From assembly GCA_903813345.2 (NCBI GenBank), contig CAIIXF020000010.1, positions 13,025,181 to 13,089,180 on the forward strand: 64,000 nt of DNA. Reading direction: 5' to 3'. A program made the translations under genes and the position numbers. The notes under the pieces were generated by a model that saw nothing but the letters and a program-made list of their open reading frames with translations, was not told the DNA's origin and made no database searches. The DNA comes from Owenia fusiformis. Lineage: Eukaryota; Annelida; Polychaeta; Sabellida; Oweniidae. Positions 36,501-47,787 of the stretch are shown one piece after another; positions within the stretch are counted from its first letter, which is position 1; each line of letters starts with the position of its first letter.

Positions 36501-36920
36501 GTGAAGATCATTCAATCTAAGAACCTTCCAAGTAATCATATTCTAGGTGAAGTACAATTTGCTTTTATTTGTTTTCTAATTGGACAGACATATGACGCAT
36601 TTGAACAATGGAAGCTTCTGGTACACATGTTGTGTACGAGTGAAGAGGCAATGGCTGACTATCCTGCCCTCTATAATGAATTCATATCAATGCTACACTT
36701 TCAAATCAAAGACATTCCCGAAGATTTTTTCATTGATATTGTCTCCAGGAACAACTTTCTTACATCTACTCTTCAGCTGTTTTTTTCTAATCTAGAAAGT
36801 TCTGGAATTTCTGAGAACGTTCTACAAAGAGGGTTGAAATTCAGAGATAACCTTACCAAGAGGTTTAAGTGGGATTTTACCACTGAGTTAGACGAGGATG
36901 CTCCAGTTGTAGTGGAATGA
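33571..36920 (+). CDS. AAR2: AAR2 splicing factor homologue, complete
   Basis: AAR2 is a U5 snRNP assembly factor that holds the Prp8 RNaseH and Jab1/MPN domains before Brr2 binds. Four exons join in frame: 33571-33737, 34057-34160, 35690-35786 and 36185-36920 (TGA). They give 367 residues; the human protein has 384. Recognisable segments are the N-terminal domain with [20 protein letters not shown] and [15 protein letters not shown], then [20 protein letters not shown] and [15 protein letters not shown]. The helical C-terminal domain has [69 protein letters not shown] and [21 protein letters not shown] linker of about 40 residues ([15 protein letters not shown] and following) is the least conserved part, as in relatives. 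The ATG follows GACCGGAGGA and begins the conserved N-terminus. Confidence 0.97.
35575..35683. repeat. Dispersed repeat with TGTAACAAATGG core
   Basis: GGTTGGTGTT / GTTTGCCAAGTTTGGTG, then TGTAACAAATGGGAGGTGG and TGACATTTTGCATGTTAATG, lie directly before AAR2 exon 3. Related copies are at 36960-37010 (AAATGGCAGTTGGTGACATT, ATGCATGTCAATGCC) and 43385-43515. An inverted GCCAACC-rich version is at about 42670-42790. Confidence 0.55.
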
Positions 36921-37931
36921 TTGTGAAAATTTTGTTATCTCACAACCAGAAGCAGTCGGTGTCTGTTACAAATGGCAGTTGGTGACATTATGCATGTCAA
37001 TGCCTTATTTTATGGTCATAATTTGAAAAAAAAGTCATCCTTAATTTTTTAACTCATTCATTAAGAGAATCAGCTTATTAAACAAATTAGCCAAAGTCAG
37101 AAAATATGATTTTTGAAGAAAAAAGCTTTCATTTTTTGTGTATTTTCTAACTACCTATGCTTCCGCAAAATATGTAACTGAAAAATATGCAGAGGTTTAG
37201 CTTCACATTCTTTTAGACCACAATAATTCTACACGTTCACGTTCAAGTTCTAGCAACATGTAGCTTAACTTTTCCAATGTCATATATTCTGGTGTCATAA
37301 CAAACACTTGTCTTCAAGAATTTTAATATTTATTAGAGGAGTACATGCACGTTGTAAGCAAACACCAAGAAAATATGTTTCAATATGATGAGATATGAGA
37401 CTATTTAGATAAATGAAGTGATCTTTACTGAAGAGTAGTATGAGTTAAAATAAGCTAAATGATTGTTGTGTAAAAGAGATCATCATATGTCAATCTGACT
37501 TTTAAATTTAAAGTTCAACATGTATTTGCCTATAGCAAGAATGTTTTATCATGATTTTAACATGATATGGTCATTCATCATCATAAATGATTGTAACTTC
37601 ACCATGCATTGTTTGTCTTTGTTGAATTGTCTTGGTTGTCTTCACTGGCAAGATTGTTTCCGAGATCTACTTTATAATTGCCTGGAAAATAATTAAAGAT
37701 TTAATAAAAAAAAAATTACAAATAGATCTTGCAAAAATAGTATTTTATTTAGTTAAGTGTACTATATCCAGCTGTTCTCCATGGGACAACGGAACATTGG
37801 TCAGCTGTGAGAAAGGGAAGCCGGGGTATTATCTTGCGAGCTAAGAAGGAATTTTGATATTTTAGCCAGTATGTCACGAGAGTGTATTACCATTTCTTGG
37901 ACACTCCTCCCTACAAGATCTTTCTACTGAC
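36921..37931. other. Convergent intergenic interval, AAR2 and lectin 3' ends
   Basis: No coding exon was seen. It contains a fragment of the AAATGGCAGTTGG repeat at 36960-37010, an AATAAA on the plus strand near 37700 that may serve AAR2, and TTTATT at 37743-37748, which is AATAAA for the lectin on the minus strand. Confidence 0.5.
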
Positions 37932-39885
37932 TTACGCGTATTCAATCTGCCAGTGCTGGTTAGTAGCGTTGCCATAGTCAAACATGATGATCTTGGCGTC
38001 TGGTTCTGTATCAGCTCCATCGATATCTAGCACTTTACCAGTGTCTGGGTTAAGGATTGTTGATCCTGCTATTGTCCACTTCTGTAGGGGGTTGTTGGGG
38101 TCATAGTGCCTCACCTCAAGGCGATCCTCTAAATAATGAAAAACATGAAACAGTTTTAAGAATAAATCCCTTATTACTGTAAATGGCAAACCAACAAGCA
38201 CATTATTGAAGGATTTTGAGCCTTGGAATCAGTGTAATATGGACTGTATCATTCCTCTAAAATGTGTTATTTCAACCTTGCTCAAGATGCGCATCATCGA
38301 GTGTGAAGTTTAGGAAATAATGCCTGAGTGGAATGAATTCGCCACAATGCATCAAGTCTTAGGCTTAAATTATTTTAACACATTGCAATATTTTGTTTAT
38401 GAAATCACCTAAAATATATAAAATCACTAAAGGAACATATGTTCAATGAATCTTTGAAAGGGTCATGTCGGCAAAGCATTAATTTCAATAGTTGTCACCT
38501 TGACAACCATTCAGCGAATGACCTTGGGTGAGTTATTGGTTATACTATGCTGTGCAGTGATATGAAATACTGTGTTAGGATTGGCTGGAATCGGACACTT
38601 CTTGCCTATGTACGTGCGAATCCATAATCAAATAGCTTGGTGGCTATCCCGATTACTTTCACATTTAAATATAGTTTATGAGGAGTGGTGAGGGGGAGGG
38701 GTGTTCAAGCGTGTTGAAAATTTTGAAGGTTCATTTTCTTCATCAATTTCAGTAGCATTTGAACTCATTGGTGGCCATCATACCTGCTGACATATCCAGG
38801 CAGTATCCAGTTAGAGCGGACCTAATTGTCTGGGACTCTACGTCCTCCCAGAAGAGTTGGTTAGCCCAGTCTTCCTTATCACCCTGGTCTGTCTTCTGTT
38901 CCCAGGTGACCACTTCTGTGCCAGAAGAGGTTGAGCTCCCAGAGACGTCCATTACCAGACCGTTTAGTTCACTCTTAATGAAGAACAATCCCCCGGCGGG
39001 TGCCCTGCAATGCCAAACCGTCATTAGAAACAAAGATGCAAATCAAAACCTTTGTAAAATAGATTTATGTTCCCTTGATGGAACATTCTTATTTATTATC
39101 AACAATATTTTACAAAGTCTGTTAGCAATAAGAGCCCATATGTTAAATTTCCCAATAACAAATATCAGTGTCAATTATTGTTAAACCGTTAATGAAATAT
39201 TGAACTGAGGGTTTCAAGGTTCTGATGAACGAGACTGAATTACCATGTGTCGAATTCCCATTTTTGGTTTTGCCCTCCGTTGTAGTCATAGGCGACTACC
39301 TCGGCCCACTCATCGGGGTTGTTACCCTCAATGTCGAGGCAAAGATTAGTTTGATCGGTGTTCTGTACTGTCTGATCTACCAAGAGCCAACCTTGCATAG
39401 GACCTCCATTGTCCGGATTTACGCACAACTTTCCCTCACCTAGAAATAGTCAAATCCCTAGAGTCAAATTGAGGATGATTCTCCGTTGATTATGCTTAAA
39501 CTATGATGCCAAAATACCTTTTAAACCCTATGCTTTTGCAAACTGCATATATCATTGTTAATTTTTATCAGTACTCGACTGCCTTTTTGCAAACACAAAC
39601 TGCAATCTTATTCTTTGTGTTTTTTTGAAATTTTACACCTACTATGTTCGCTTTTTTTAATAGAGACAAATAGCCTGTTCTCTTACCATCAATATCCAGG
39701 CAAAATCCTGTGAGCAAAGACCTGATGGTTCCATTTTCCTCATAGAAGAGTTGGTTGTCGTTGTTGTACTTTTTCTGGTTGTACATGACGATCCTGGTGC
39801 CGGCGTCCTTACTGCCATGTTTTACGTCCATCACATTCTCGGGGTTCAACACGCTCTTAATGTAGAATAACCTGCGTCCGGCCAT
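37932..39885 (-). CDS. Tandem-repeat R-type lectin (two beta-trefoils), complete
   Basis: Four exons join in frame: 39885-39687, 39439-39244, 39004-38784 and 38128-37932 (TAA). They give exactly 270 residues. Exons 1-2 form trefoil 1 (RRLFYIKSVLNPENVMDVKH, NDNQLFYEENGTIRSLLTGF, GGQNQKWEFDTW). Exons 3-4 form trefoil 2 (GGLFFIKSELNGLVMDVSGS, NQLFWEDVESQTIRSALTGY, NPLQKWTIAG, ATNQHWQIEYA). Q-x-W motifs and LDI/LDM turns mark the beta-trefoil carbohydrate-binding fold. Size, layout and the opening FIKS...DV pattern resemble the earthworm 29-kDa galactose-binding lectin group. No signal peptide is seen after the Met, so it is cytosolic or secreted by a non-classical route (inference). It may serve in recognition of microbes; that is not shown by the sequence. 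Confidence 0.9.
38270..38620. repeat. Dispersed repeat (inverted partner of 28740-29060)
   Basis: It carries the reverse complement of the blocks at 28740-29060: TTTAGGAAATAATGCCTGAG, GTTGTCACCTTGACAACC, GTTATTGGTTATA, ATATGAAATACTGTG and GATTGGCTGGAATCGGACAC. It lies in the last intron of the lectin gene. Confidence 0.75.
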
Positions 39886-40309
39886 GATGAATGGCTACAA
39901 GGAAAACATTTTAACTTTCAAACTTCATTGCTTAAGTTACCTTTTCCTGAATTCCCTGGCCTCAAAATTGTGAAAATACTCGAGGGTCATTCTCGCCAGT
40001 TTTAAGGTGTAGTATTTCGTTCACGTACATGTACGTATATGATTCAATATTGACCACTAAATGTTAATGTCAAATTAAGCCACCTCCCCTTTTTTGAATC
40101 CATAAAATAATAATATAGAAATGTAATGACAAAAAGTTTATACCAAATCAAGACCAAAAAGACCCTTACGTAGAAGGGTGACAGTAATGACAGTAAATGA
40201 GCACAAAATGTATGGCATGGCACATTTTAGCCTCCGCCAGTGGTTGACTCGGTGACATACTGCAAACTGCGGTTTCCAAGTAACACGTACGCTCAATCAC
40301 ATACTCAAA
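39886..40309. promoter_or_regulatory. Divergent promoter region, lectin and the 40310 exon
   Basis: Only 424 bp separate the lectin ATG (minus strand) from the candidate ATG of the plus-strand exon at 40310. The interval is non-coding. A shared promoter is inferred from the geometry only. Confidence 0.35.
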
Positions 40310-40486
40310 ATGTCTAATCAGTTTTTAGAGTTTTTAGAGGAAATAATTAAAGCCGGGGACTGGTCCATAGTTCAGAAAAACACTCACTATATCTATCCCT
40401 CATCGCCTGATATCAACGTGTTCTCGTTACCACTGGTATTAAAACTGATATCACAATTATTTTCTCCTAACTGTAGTAATAGTAAG
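40310..40486 (+). CDS. Candidate first exon of an unrecognised gene
   Basis: An ATG opens a 58-codon frame with balanced composition (MSNQFLEFLEEIIKAGDWSI at the start, FSLPLVLKLISQLF near the end). It runs into a good donor (AATA|GTAAGT), leaving phase 1. It starts 424 bp from the divergent lectin gene. The next exon was not identified; the exon at 43917 accepts phase 1 but is better explained by the ATG exon at 42987. The amphipathic helical look suggests an ordinary cytosolic protein. No family is recognised. Confidence 0.4.
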
Positions 40487-40499
40487 TTTGATTAATTAT

Positions 40500-42986
40500 G
40501 TTTATTAATATTTGATAAGGACTTTAGTCTCATCTAACGAGGGCGGTTTGCGGCCTGCACAAGGACAAGCGTTCGTTTTTGGCGCATTTTAGTGTGTTCT
40601 GGGTGTGATCGAATTGAGCCGGCAAAATGATATTGGTTTCCTTATGCGATAGCAGAATGGCGGGGTGTATTTTGAATCATTGATGTCATTAAAAATTCGT
40701 GACAACATTATTCCTGAAATATTTAATTTTAGAATAATTTCTATGAAGTAGATATAGTGTTGAAGATGGTAATTCATACCTGAGAAAATATTTATATTAT
40801 TCGCCAATTGCAAGTTAATGGGATAAAAAGAATGAACAAAAGCTAAACAAGGAATTAATTTAAAAATCCTAAAATATCTCCTGGTTGAATTCAAATAAAA
40901 TACTGTCTGTAATATACAATCAAGCAAAATTATTCAAGTAACAAGTTGTGAATATCAATAAAATTTATTTATTTACGTCCAACATGAAGTATTGTTCAAT
41001 TCACAGCAAGCAGCAGTTCTACGTAGGGAGTATCACACATAGTATTCCATTTACGGTTCCACGTGGTATTTCCATATTTTGTTTTAAAAAAATTGAACAA
41101 TTAAATACAAAAAGTTGTATCTAAATTGGCTAGGAAAAAATGAATAACAAGACAAATTCAAATCACTACTAGGCCGACCTGCATATTCCCTCCCTAAATT
41201 ACCCAGAATATGATCAAAATTCGTAGTTTGTCAGTTCGTAGGCGTTTTTCGAGAATCTGACAATACGGTAAAATTATAGATAATATTTTGCATTGAAAAG
41301 CTGTTTTTAAATGTTAGTACTTACTTTTGTATTTTTGAGTATTTCGATTAATTCGTTTAGATGTGTACTCCTCTACTATTTCTGCCTTGAAGTGAAGCGA
41401 CGAAACCAAATATCAATTTTTTAGTCAATGAATAACATCGACTTAAAATATATTTAGAGTTCAAAGCAAAGTTATGATAAGCTTGTCTATTTCAATTTAT
41501 ATTTTTATTAATTAGTGTGTAACTTTAGATATTCATCAAAACGGGTTAATAATTAATTAAGAATTATTTACTGAAATGATCCATCTGGTATAGTCCGTAA
41601 CTGGTACCTGCGTTAACGCAATAGTTCATAAATTATAAAGACCTGATTAGCTAAGTAAATTAGAAAATTTGATTAATTAGTTCTCTAAAGATATTGACGC
41701 AATCCTATCCAAATAAGTAAATGACTGTCTTCTTAAAAATGAAGTCGTCCGTTTTTCATAACTTGTCCAGGTCGCCTTTCTGTATTGATGATTACTTATA
41801 GCAGACAATACGTTTTGAGACGCCCTAGTTATTTATTAAACCTTTGCTTCGGAGCTGTAATAGTTTCTTGTTATTGGTAAACCCGGTCATATCAAAGATA
41901 CAGACCTCGTCAAAATTATACAGAAAAATTGTTTTCCGTTTTTTTCGCCATAAAAAATGTCACCAGTTGTATAAGTGTGTCTGGATCTTCCAATAAGTAA
42001 CATTTTTCTACTAAGCAGCTAATATGTAGTTATCGGCATACATGTAATTTCAAGCTATAACTTCAACTGAACCAACTCTACATTTTCATCCATAGGTTCA
42101 TTCAATGGCAAAACACAGTTGTTAGACCTTTCATGCTTGCAATTTTAAAGATTGCATTCGACTCAGGACTTATCCCTATCTCGTGTTGACAGGGAGTAGC
42201 TTGTTTAGTTTCAGTGAATATGTGAATGATGGTGTTTATAGATGGCGATGCTAATGATCCTGCTTAACATTTTCTCTAAGAGATTTTTACAAAAACTGAA
42301 CAAGGCATTAACATGTTAAAATGTCACCACCTAGTTGATGCAAGATAAAAAAGACCTTTTTGACCTTGAGGAGGTCATTAAAGTTCAAATCTATTTTGAC
42401 CTTGAGAATGTCATTTAAGGATCAAATCTTAGGTCAGATTTGAAATGTTAAGAACTTGGAGATGATTTTGAAAAAGAAGTGGGTCAATTTGAAGCAAGTT
42501 GAAAAATACCTTTTTGACCTTTTTAGACCCTGAAAAGGTCATTGAAGGTCAAATCTTAAATATAAAGTCAAATTTGAACTTCTGATCAAGGTGTAGATGA
42601 TTTTGAAAACAATAATTGTAGTCAGTCTATGCAGTGTTTGTTAAATTATTGGAAGTTGTAAGAATTTGTTACCGACGCCGACCGCCGATCGCCAACCTCC
42701 AACCGCCAACCACTAACCGCCGACCTCCGTCAAAAAAACGGAGACCACCACAAAAAAACAAACGACAAAATGGACCACAATGTTATATAATATATAAAAA
42801 ATGCATATCTGAGATATCAAATTTTTAATTTAGGGGAGGTCCAGCCATTTCAATTCTTTTGAGAAAATAATACATGTTTATTGTTATTAACAATAAAGGA
42901 ATATTTAATCAAAAGCGAATGGATAGCAAAGTTTTACACTGGTCAGTAACAAGCGAAGGTAACGGTCGTAACCCCTCGCATCTAAG
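40500..42986. other. Gap without supported genes
   Basis: The sequence is AT-rich. Around 42345-42590 a loose repeat of TTTTTGACCTTGA / GGTCATTAAAGGTCAAAT occurs. Around 42670-42790 there is a low-complexity CCGCCGACC/CCAACCGCC run ending in AAACAAACGACAAAATGG. The 64-residue open frame over the latter is an artefact of that repeat. Confidence 0.6.
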
Positions 42987-44012
42987 ATGGCGGATGGTAA
43001 GTGTCGATTTCGATATTTTCTGTTTTTCATAGAATTAAACCACTTTTTAGTTGACGTAATGCTTTGATATTTGAACTATTTCCAGCTAATATAAATCGGA
43101 AACCCTGGAGTATGATCATTTGTTCATATAGCATGCGTAGGCACCACAGTTCAACGACATCTTCCACTGCTTATGGGAATGTAACTTTTTTACTGATGAT
43201 AAGACAACTGATATGCTGCAACGTAACGTAAGATGTCCAGTAACCGCGTATTGAAAACTAACATGACCGTTACCGTATCGTACATTACCAGTTACCTTAG
43301 GTTAAGGTTCTACACATAAAAGCAATTGATTTATTATGTCATCAATAGAAGTCGTGGTGACATATTGATTGTCATAGTCACCAGCCTTTTGTGGACTGTG
43401 TTTGGCGTTTGGTGTTTGGTGGTAGGTGTTTGGCGCTAGGCGGTTTAGTTAGTGTTCTGCATCTGTAACAACAAATGGCAGGTGTTGATATTTTGATATT
43501 TTGCATATCAAAATGTTGCCCCAGCTTTGAGATATTAGTGTTCAGAAACTTAAAATTTTATTTTATGTTGTAAACCGTGTTGATTTTATCCGATTGTTAT
43601 CTTTACTAAACACCCTCTGTCCTTTGTTCTTTTTGCTCAGCTATATTTTCAGTACCATCTCAATACTCCCTATTAAGGTCTCATTACAGAGATATTAGTG
43701 TTCAGAAACTTAAAAAGGTCGTTACAAAAATATGCAAGACGTAGATGTATCGTTTACTTGATGAATGGGGTCTTGCACTCATCAAAGGCTCTATTTTATT
43801 TTTTCTTTACATATTTGTTGTAGTTCAGTGATTATGTAGAAAAAATACGTATGAGCTAAAAAACGAAAAACCTTATAAACATCATCTTTTTTCATGTTTC
43901 AAATTTGGGTGAACAGCAAGCTCCGTGCAGAGGAGTGAATTCGAAACTATCGCATATCCAAGGATCATCGGTGATGTTTTAAGAAATAAAACGCAATTTT
44001 TTCATCGAACAG
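42987..44012 (+). CDS. Two-exon 5' end of an unrecognised gene
   Basis: An ATG at 42987 (AAGATGGCGGATG|GTAAGT) gives M-A-D plus one base. An exon at 43917-44012 (acceptor GTGAACAG, donor GTAAGG) completes it in frame. The joined product begins MADASSVQRSEFETIAYPRI and continues IGDVLRNKTQFFHRT, ending in phase 1. All 32 codons of the second exon are open and balanced. The weak point is the acceptor, whose pyrimidine tract lies 20 bp upstream. Further exons were not found. It could be an alternative 5' end of a downstream gene, though its phase does not fit glutaminase exon 2 directly. Confidence 0.45.
43385..43515. repeat. GTTTGGCG-rich low-complexity repeat with TGTAACAACAAATGG core
   Basis: TTTGGCGTTTGGTGTTTGGT, GGTAGGTGTTTGGCG, then TGTAACAACAAATGGCAGGT and TTGCATATCAAAATGTTGCC. 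It is a member of the family at 35575 and is roughly inverted relative to the CCGCCAACC run at 42670, from which it is separated by the first exon at 42987. Confidence 0.55.
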
Positions 44013-45064
44013 GTAAGGAATATACTACATGCTATATCTGCATTCTCGTAAAATGAAAGCATAGAATAAATTGTTCATTTTGAATTGACAATTTTTTTTA
44101 AAAAGTCAGGATTTTTCAATATAAAGATATTATTTATCTCTTTATTTTGCCTAGCATAGTATGATATAACAGATAAAATAGTTTTTAAAACTTGTACTTG
44201 TCTAAGTGAATATAATGTTAAAACACAATACGCAATTTTCAAACTTCCCAACATTCTGTTTAGAGAACTCAGTTAACATGAACATTAAAACAACCATACA
44301 TATAGGTTTGCATGTCATCTATATTACAAAAATGATAACAAAATGTGACCGAGTTTCACTTATATTTCAAAATAAGAGTAAAAATTCCATTTGATGGCAA
44401 CGCTACAGCTTTTCCTCATAAATATTATGGAGGCTAAGCTTCGCGTTTTTAAGAGAATTTGTAGGTGAACAAATATATAATAGGGAGTTTAAGATTAGCG
44501 AAAATAACCCATTTACCTATACCATACTAAGTTTGTTATTACACTAAGCGGTATTTTACCTAAGTTACAGGGTTTACGATACGTAATTACTTAAAATGGC
44601 CGAAGATAGGTAATTCGATCGAAAACGTATGCTTTTATCCAACAAATTATGTCATCTCTAAATCAAATATCATCCATTAAACTTTTAAAAAGTAACAACA
44701 AACAATATTCATTCGATCTGCAAGTGGTCGAACACATTCATTGATGCAATAAACGATGCCATGTGATGATGCACGAAATTGTTGAATTTACACATTCTTC
44801 ATCAGTTTTGCTTATTGTAAATGTATGAAATCAGCCATTTTCTCGTGGTTTTAATTGTTTAACTTTACTATTTGGTCACTCTCATTGCTGGATCATGCTA
44901 GAAATTTAACATTTCGCCTAAAGTCACAGCCCCATTAGCGGGCCCACAAGCAACACCCCCTCCCAACTACAGTAGCTACACCACACTCTCTTTCAACAGT
45001 TCTTGGAGGTGACATGTACTCTCTAGTATATGCCATATAAGCCATCGCATGGTTTTCATTCTAC

Positions 45065-46190
45065 AGGGTGGGCCAAAAAAAACCAATACCCAACTTCAAA
45101 TCAGGATAAAAATAGTTACATTCAATATGGTACATTGACTTACATACCATTTTAAAGGTTATACAATTTCAAACAATTTGGTATATAACACCATGTCATG
45201 AAATCAATAGTAAAGTTTTATTATACTTATTTGGGAGGCCGGGTCGCTATTTAAGGTCTCCAGATTTAAGGGAGAAAATAGTAAATCTGCGGAATTATGT
45301 TAATTTTTTATTTATAGAATATCATTCTTTTGTTAGGTGAATACATGCTTGGATACTGATATTTTCATCATTGTGTGACTAAATTTATTGTTTATGAATT
45401 TCAGTGTTGTTTGATAACATTTTACACTTTATTTATTGAAACAATTTTCACAATTGCTCAATATACCCCACCCCCTCCCCTATGCATCAACAATAAGCTT
45501 CAAGTGGTAGCGCAATCTATCAATAACATTATTGAGAGATTTCTGTTGCAATTCATTTCAGCACTTTGGGATTCTGTTTCGGCACATCAAAGCTGTTTAT
45601 TGGATGCTTTTGACTGTACCATTTCCTCGATATGGCTCCATGTATCGTAATCAAACAAATTACATGTAGCATTGGGGCTGTTGGGTGGCCAAGCATCGAG
45701 ATCAATCAAATTGACACCTTGTTTGCAAAGGAATGCCAATGTCTCTTGAGATCTATGGTACGGGGCAATGTCTTGTTGGAAAATAAAATCCTCGTCACAT
45801 ACGTTTATTGTCTTTTAACAGACCCCCTTTGAGTACTTATTGATAATAAACAACACTAAAATTCATAAACAATAAGTTAAGTCACACAATATGCAAATAT
45901 ACAAGCATTTATTCCCCTAACAAAATGATATTCTATAAAAGAAAAATTAACATTATTCCGCAGATTTACTATTTTCTCCCTAAAATCTGGATATCTTAAA
46001 TACTGACCCGGCCTCCCAAATAAGCATAATAAAACTTTAATATTGATTTCATGACATAGTGTTATATACCAAATTGTTCGAAATTGGATAACCTTTAAAA
46101 TGATATATAAATCAGTGTATCATATTGAACATAGCTATTTTCAGTCTGATTTGAAGTTGGGTATTGGTTTTTTTTGGCCCACCCTGTATA
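45065..46190 (-). mobile_element. Tc1/mariner element, internally deleted, with long inverted ends
   Basis: The left end is TA-CAGGGTGGGCCAAAAAAAAC; the right end is its inverse, GGCCCACCCTG-TA. The inverted arms run for roughly 400 bp (for example CCAATACCCAACTTCAAATC, CTTATTTGGGAGGCCGGGTC, AGGGAGAAAATAGTAAATCT). The TA flank on both sides is the mariner-type target duplication. About 300 bp between the arms retain a decayed transposase fragment. Confidence 0.85.
45500..45810 (-). pseudogene. Tc1/mariner transposase C-terminal remnant
   Basis: On the minus strand the read contains DEDFIFQQDIAPYHRSQETL, then VNLIDLDAWPPNSPN and LFDYDTWSHIEEM, before stops. QQD-x-AP-H carries the second catalytic Asp of the DDE/D triad, and WPPNSPN with the following acidic residues is the third-motif region. 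The N-terminal DNA-binding half is gone, so it cannot encode an active enzyme. Confidence 0.75.
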
Positions 46191-47716
46191 ATTAGGATGT
46201 TAATTTTATCATAAATTGTAGCATACACAGTTTCGTAGCATTTTACGTTAATCTTAAACTCATTTTGCAATACGCATTACCCATACGTATCCGTAACAAA
46301 CATATGGATAGGGATAGGTACACGTATATTTTTACGCTAATCTTAACCTCCCTAATAGGGAAGTTAAAATATACATACGTGTATACGTACCTATAGTGCA
46401 ACTATTTGTACTCAGAATTTCATTACTAGTTTTTGTACCTTTGTGTTCAATCGGGGATATAAATATTACAAAGAGGAGAACTTAACACGTCCACGTACAA
46501 ATTCCTTTAAAACATGTAACTTGACTTCCATATTATTTTGTGGGAGTGCACAGGTAGGTTTGTTTCCTTCGTTTCTATTGGTTGAATATTGAAAAACTAG
46601 GTCTCATTTTGCAAAAAAATATCCTTGTTTTTCAAGGTCCCACTGTTTGAAAAACTAGCGTGGCTGGTGGTGTCTATCACTATGGTATGTTTTTATTTTG
46701 AATTCCTACTAGTATAGCCTAGCGATCTCCTTCAGAACTTGCCTTAAAACACAATCTCCATCCGTATAATAACAATAAAAGGCCACCATTTTCATTGATA
46801 TGCTCTACTATATATTTCATATAATAGACCGAGAAGTGTCCATGAACTTATCAAGAGCCAACAGAAACCAACGTGCGATCTACCAATCGAATTATTAATT
46901 AGAAAACAATTCTCAATTGATTAACGGCCGGGAGATGTGTCCTCCATTTGAAAATTAGATTTGATGAAAGTACCAACTCAGCCTATATTTAATTTATCCC
47001 ATAGGCTACCTTGCTATTGTTGCAGAAAATGGTATTATGTGGTATAATTCGGAAATCGAAGTGATGATGGTTTTGGTATTTCTTGGACGACTTGTATACC
47101 TACCACGTGTTTATAACAATGGTTCAATTCATTCCAGGGAGAATCAGTCCCATATCTACAGAGTTTATCATTATTTAATTATTCCTCATTGAGTGATTAT
47201 TCATAAAAGTACTTGAAAAAATCAGAAGTTAAAAATTCAGTTGGTCACTTTTGGAATGATAAAACGAAGCGGCCACATGGCAGTGAATAAGGAGGGTGCG
47301 CATAATGAAGAACAATTCTGAGTCTGACATATTCATCATTAAAATAAAATTCTGCACGATTGTTTTTGTTTATGTTGCATGTTGCCTCGATCGTACTTTT
47401 GAAATAGATAGTCTCAGTATATTATCCAAGCGGCGTCTGCTTGGTATCACATATCCTATTGAGGCCTATTATATAGAAGTAGATTTGATATATTCTCTTT
47501 CGTCACAGAATATGGCTCGAGCACTTACACCCTATACGCCGACATGTTTATCATTTAGATTTAAAATCATATATGTCTATTTCAACACAGTTCTTCCGAA
47601 TACAAAACAGTAACTAAACACAGCTCAAAGTCGAGTAGCGCTACTGAGTTTCAACAAAACATAATAAAAACGATCGTATTTTCGTGGGAGTTTTCATAAG
47701 CGATAGCTGTATCAGG

Positions 47717-47787
47717 ATGAGCCGTCTTAGAAAACAACTTTCATCAGAGACATTTCGGGATGGCCTAGATGTGTTAAGTAGAAAAAG
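47717..47787 (+). CDS. GLS: Glutaminase candidate first exon 1a
   Basis: ATG opens 23 codons ([18 protein letters not shown] and following) ending AG|GTAAAT in phase 2, which joins exon 53045 as AG|T (Ser), giving [11 protein letters not shown]. It is Arg/Lys/Ser-rich with few acids, loosely like a targeting peptide. An acceptor-like CAG sits just before the ATG, so it could instead be an internal exon. Confidence 0.5.

Noticed and set aside
38759-39184. 141-codon plus-strand frame
   Set aside because: It is antisense to lectin exon 3, whose minus-strand read matches a known fold and joins other exons in frame.
40589-40927. 112-codon minus-strand frame
   Set aside because: No homology or splice support; AT-rich background.
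47296-47613. 105-codon plus-strand open frame
   Set aside because: No conserved motif, splice context or neighbouring exon. The composition is that of the surrounding AT-rich DNA.
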